DNA of 33,659 nt, from NCBI GenBank assembly GCA_903858755.1, contig CAIOKC010000005.1, positions 1 to 33,659 on the forward strand, in the 5' to 3' direction. A model generated the notes under the pieces. That model was given only the letters and a program-made list of their open reading frames with translations. It ran no database searches and was not told the origin of the DNA. The position numbers and the translations under genes were made by a program. Positions 32,734 through 33,659 of the stretch are shown here, in pieces. Every line of letters starts with the position of its first letter. Position 1 is the first letter of the stretch. Source of the stretch: an uncultured bacterium. GTDB taxonomy: Bacteria > Patescibacteriota > Minisyncoccia > Phycocordibacterales > UBA2100.

Positions 32734-33659
32734 CTACTCCCAGGTGATATTGACCTGCCCACGAGCACCAGCGCCGCCAGACGTCTGACCAGTATCGGCA
32801 GTGGTGCCACCTGCGCCGCCACTTCCCACGACGACCGTGATGGTACTACCCGAGGTGAGCTGCCCCGCGCTGTATGTCTTGATCACATGTGCGCCGCCTC
32901 CGCCGCCGCCTGAGCTGCAATCTGCGCACGTCGCCGCTGCTCCGCCACCACCCGGCACGCCCCCCGGAGCCATACCCGTCGCCCCTCCATTGCCGCCGCT
33001 CGGCGAATTGCCGCCGACCCCCTGTGTGTTTCCCGCCGTTCCGTTTTGATTGCTCGACCCGCCGCTCGCGATGCCGCCCGCACCACCCTGCGGCGGCTGG
33101 AAACCTCCTTGTCCCGCGCCGCCTCCGCCAGCCGACACCGAAGAATTGAATGTCGATGCGGTGCCGGAGCCGCCAGCATGATGATATCCCGTGCCCCCTC
33201 CGCCGCCGCCCCACATCTCCACCGTGAGTGTCGAAGAATAGCTTGGCACGGTGAAAGTGTACGTGCCGGGAATCGTGTAGAGCGTCGAACCGGAGGACGC
33301 AGAACCTCCTCCGAAAGCTGACCATTCAGTCCCGTTGCAGAATTCCATCTCCTTCGATCCGCTGTTGTAGCGTATCGAGCCTTCGGTAATCGACTGGCAT
33401 GTCTCGCCGCCGTTTGCGATGCGGAGGGTGCCGGCGACATCGAGTGCGACGATGGGGCTCGTGCGTCCGATGCCGAGTTTGTTTTCGATATACTGAGAAC
33501 CGAAGACGGCGAGTGAATTGACGGAGATGCCGGCGTCCTTCACCTGATCCGTCGTGCCGATATTGATGGGCGCAGGGACGTTGCCGGCAGGCGCGGTCGC
33601 CGTAGGACCGCTCCACGCGGAGAGGAGCGACGCGAAGAGCAAGCACGCGGCGAGGACAA
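32734..33659 (-). CDS. Glycine-rich surface protein (N-terminus truncated by window edge)
   Basis: ..LLFASLLSAWSGPTATAPAGNVPAPINIGTTDQVKDAGISVNSLAVFGSQYIENKLGIG..TIPGTYTFTVPSYSSTLTVEMWGGGGGG... frame open at right edge. Confidence 0.8.
   Translation of the reverse strand, partial: VLAACLLFASLLSAWSGPTATAPAGNVPAPINIGTTDQVKDAGISVNSLAVFGSQYIENKLGIGRTSPIVALDVAGTLRIANGGETCQSITEGSIRYNSGSKEMEFCNGTEWSAFGGGSASSGSTLYTIPGTYTFTVPSYSSTLTVEMWGGGGGGTGYHHAGGSGTASTFNSSVSAGGGGAGQGGFQPPQGGAGGIASGGSSNQNGTAGNTQGVGGNSPSGGNGGATGMAPGGVPGGGGAAATCADCSSGGGGGGAHVIKTYSAGQLTSGSTITVVVGSGGAGGTTADTGQTSGGAGARGQVNITWE
33533..33659. repeat. Direct repeat copy 2
   Basis: Identical to 32563-32689; may extend beyond the window. 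Confidence 0.9.

Noticed and set aside
1-33659. CRISPR array, prophage or restriction/defence island
   Set aside because: No regularly spaced repeats, cas genes, phage structural genes or R-M genes visible; the methyltransferase at 5883-6458 looks like a generic small-molecule/rRNA-type SAM enzyme, not a DNA methylase.

Overview
Chromosomal segment of a streamlined bacterium, most likely Patescibacteria/CPR (Parcubacteria-like). This lineage call is inferred from protein style and gene content, not from a search. Housekeeping genes recognised: gyrA, rpsA, pth, lepB, rpsU, ybeY, ftsA, ftsZ, a TrxB-like reductase, pyrE, pyrF, tsaC/sua5, tsaD, valS, an AlkA-like glycosylase, an ABC exporter, a PrsW-type protease and hsp20. 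There are three tRNAs (Glu-UUC, Ser-CGA, Val-GAC). Accessory content: an IS1595-family transposase with imperfect TIRs, two REP-associated Y1 transposases (RAYTs) each with its own palindrome family, a cluster of pilin-like (TrbC/VirB2-style) small membrane proteins coupled to a solute-binding protein, and tandem glycine-rich surface proteins at the right edge. Main second-look signals: (1) a putative ribosome-mediated attenuator on the minus strand at ~22338-22489: consensus-like promoter, 22-aa Met-rich leader peptide, and mutually exclusive antiterminator and terminator hairpins; (2) an identical 25-bp palindrome-containing segment inside trxB and valS, in the same reading frame, adding the peptide VQVRLAQG to two unrelated proteins; (3) a -10 hexamer 6-11 nt upstream of the start codon of about 20 genes, suggesting mostly leaderless transcription; (4) two RAYT/REP systems. 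All reading was by eye; no searches or folding programs were run.
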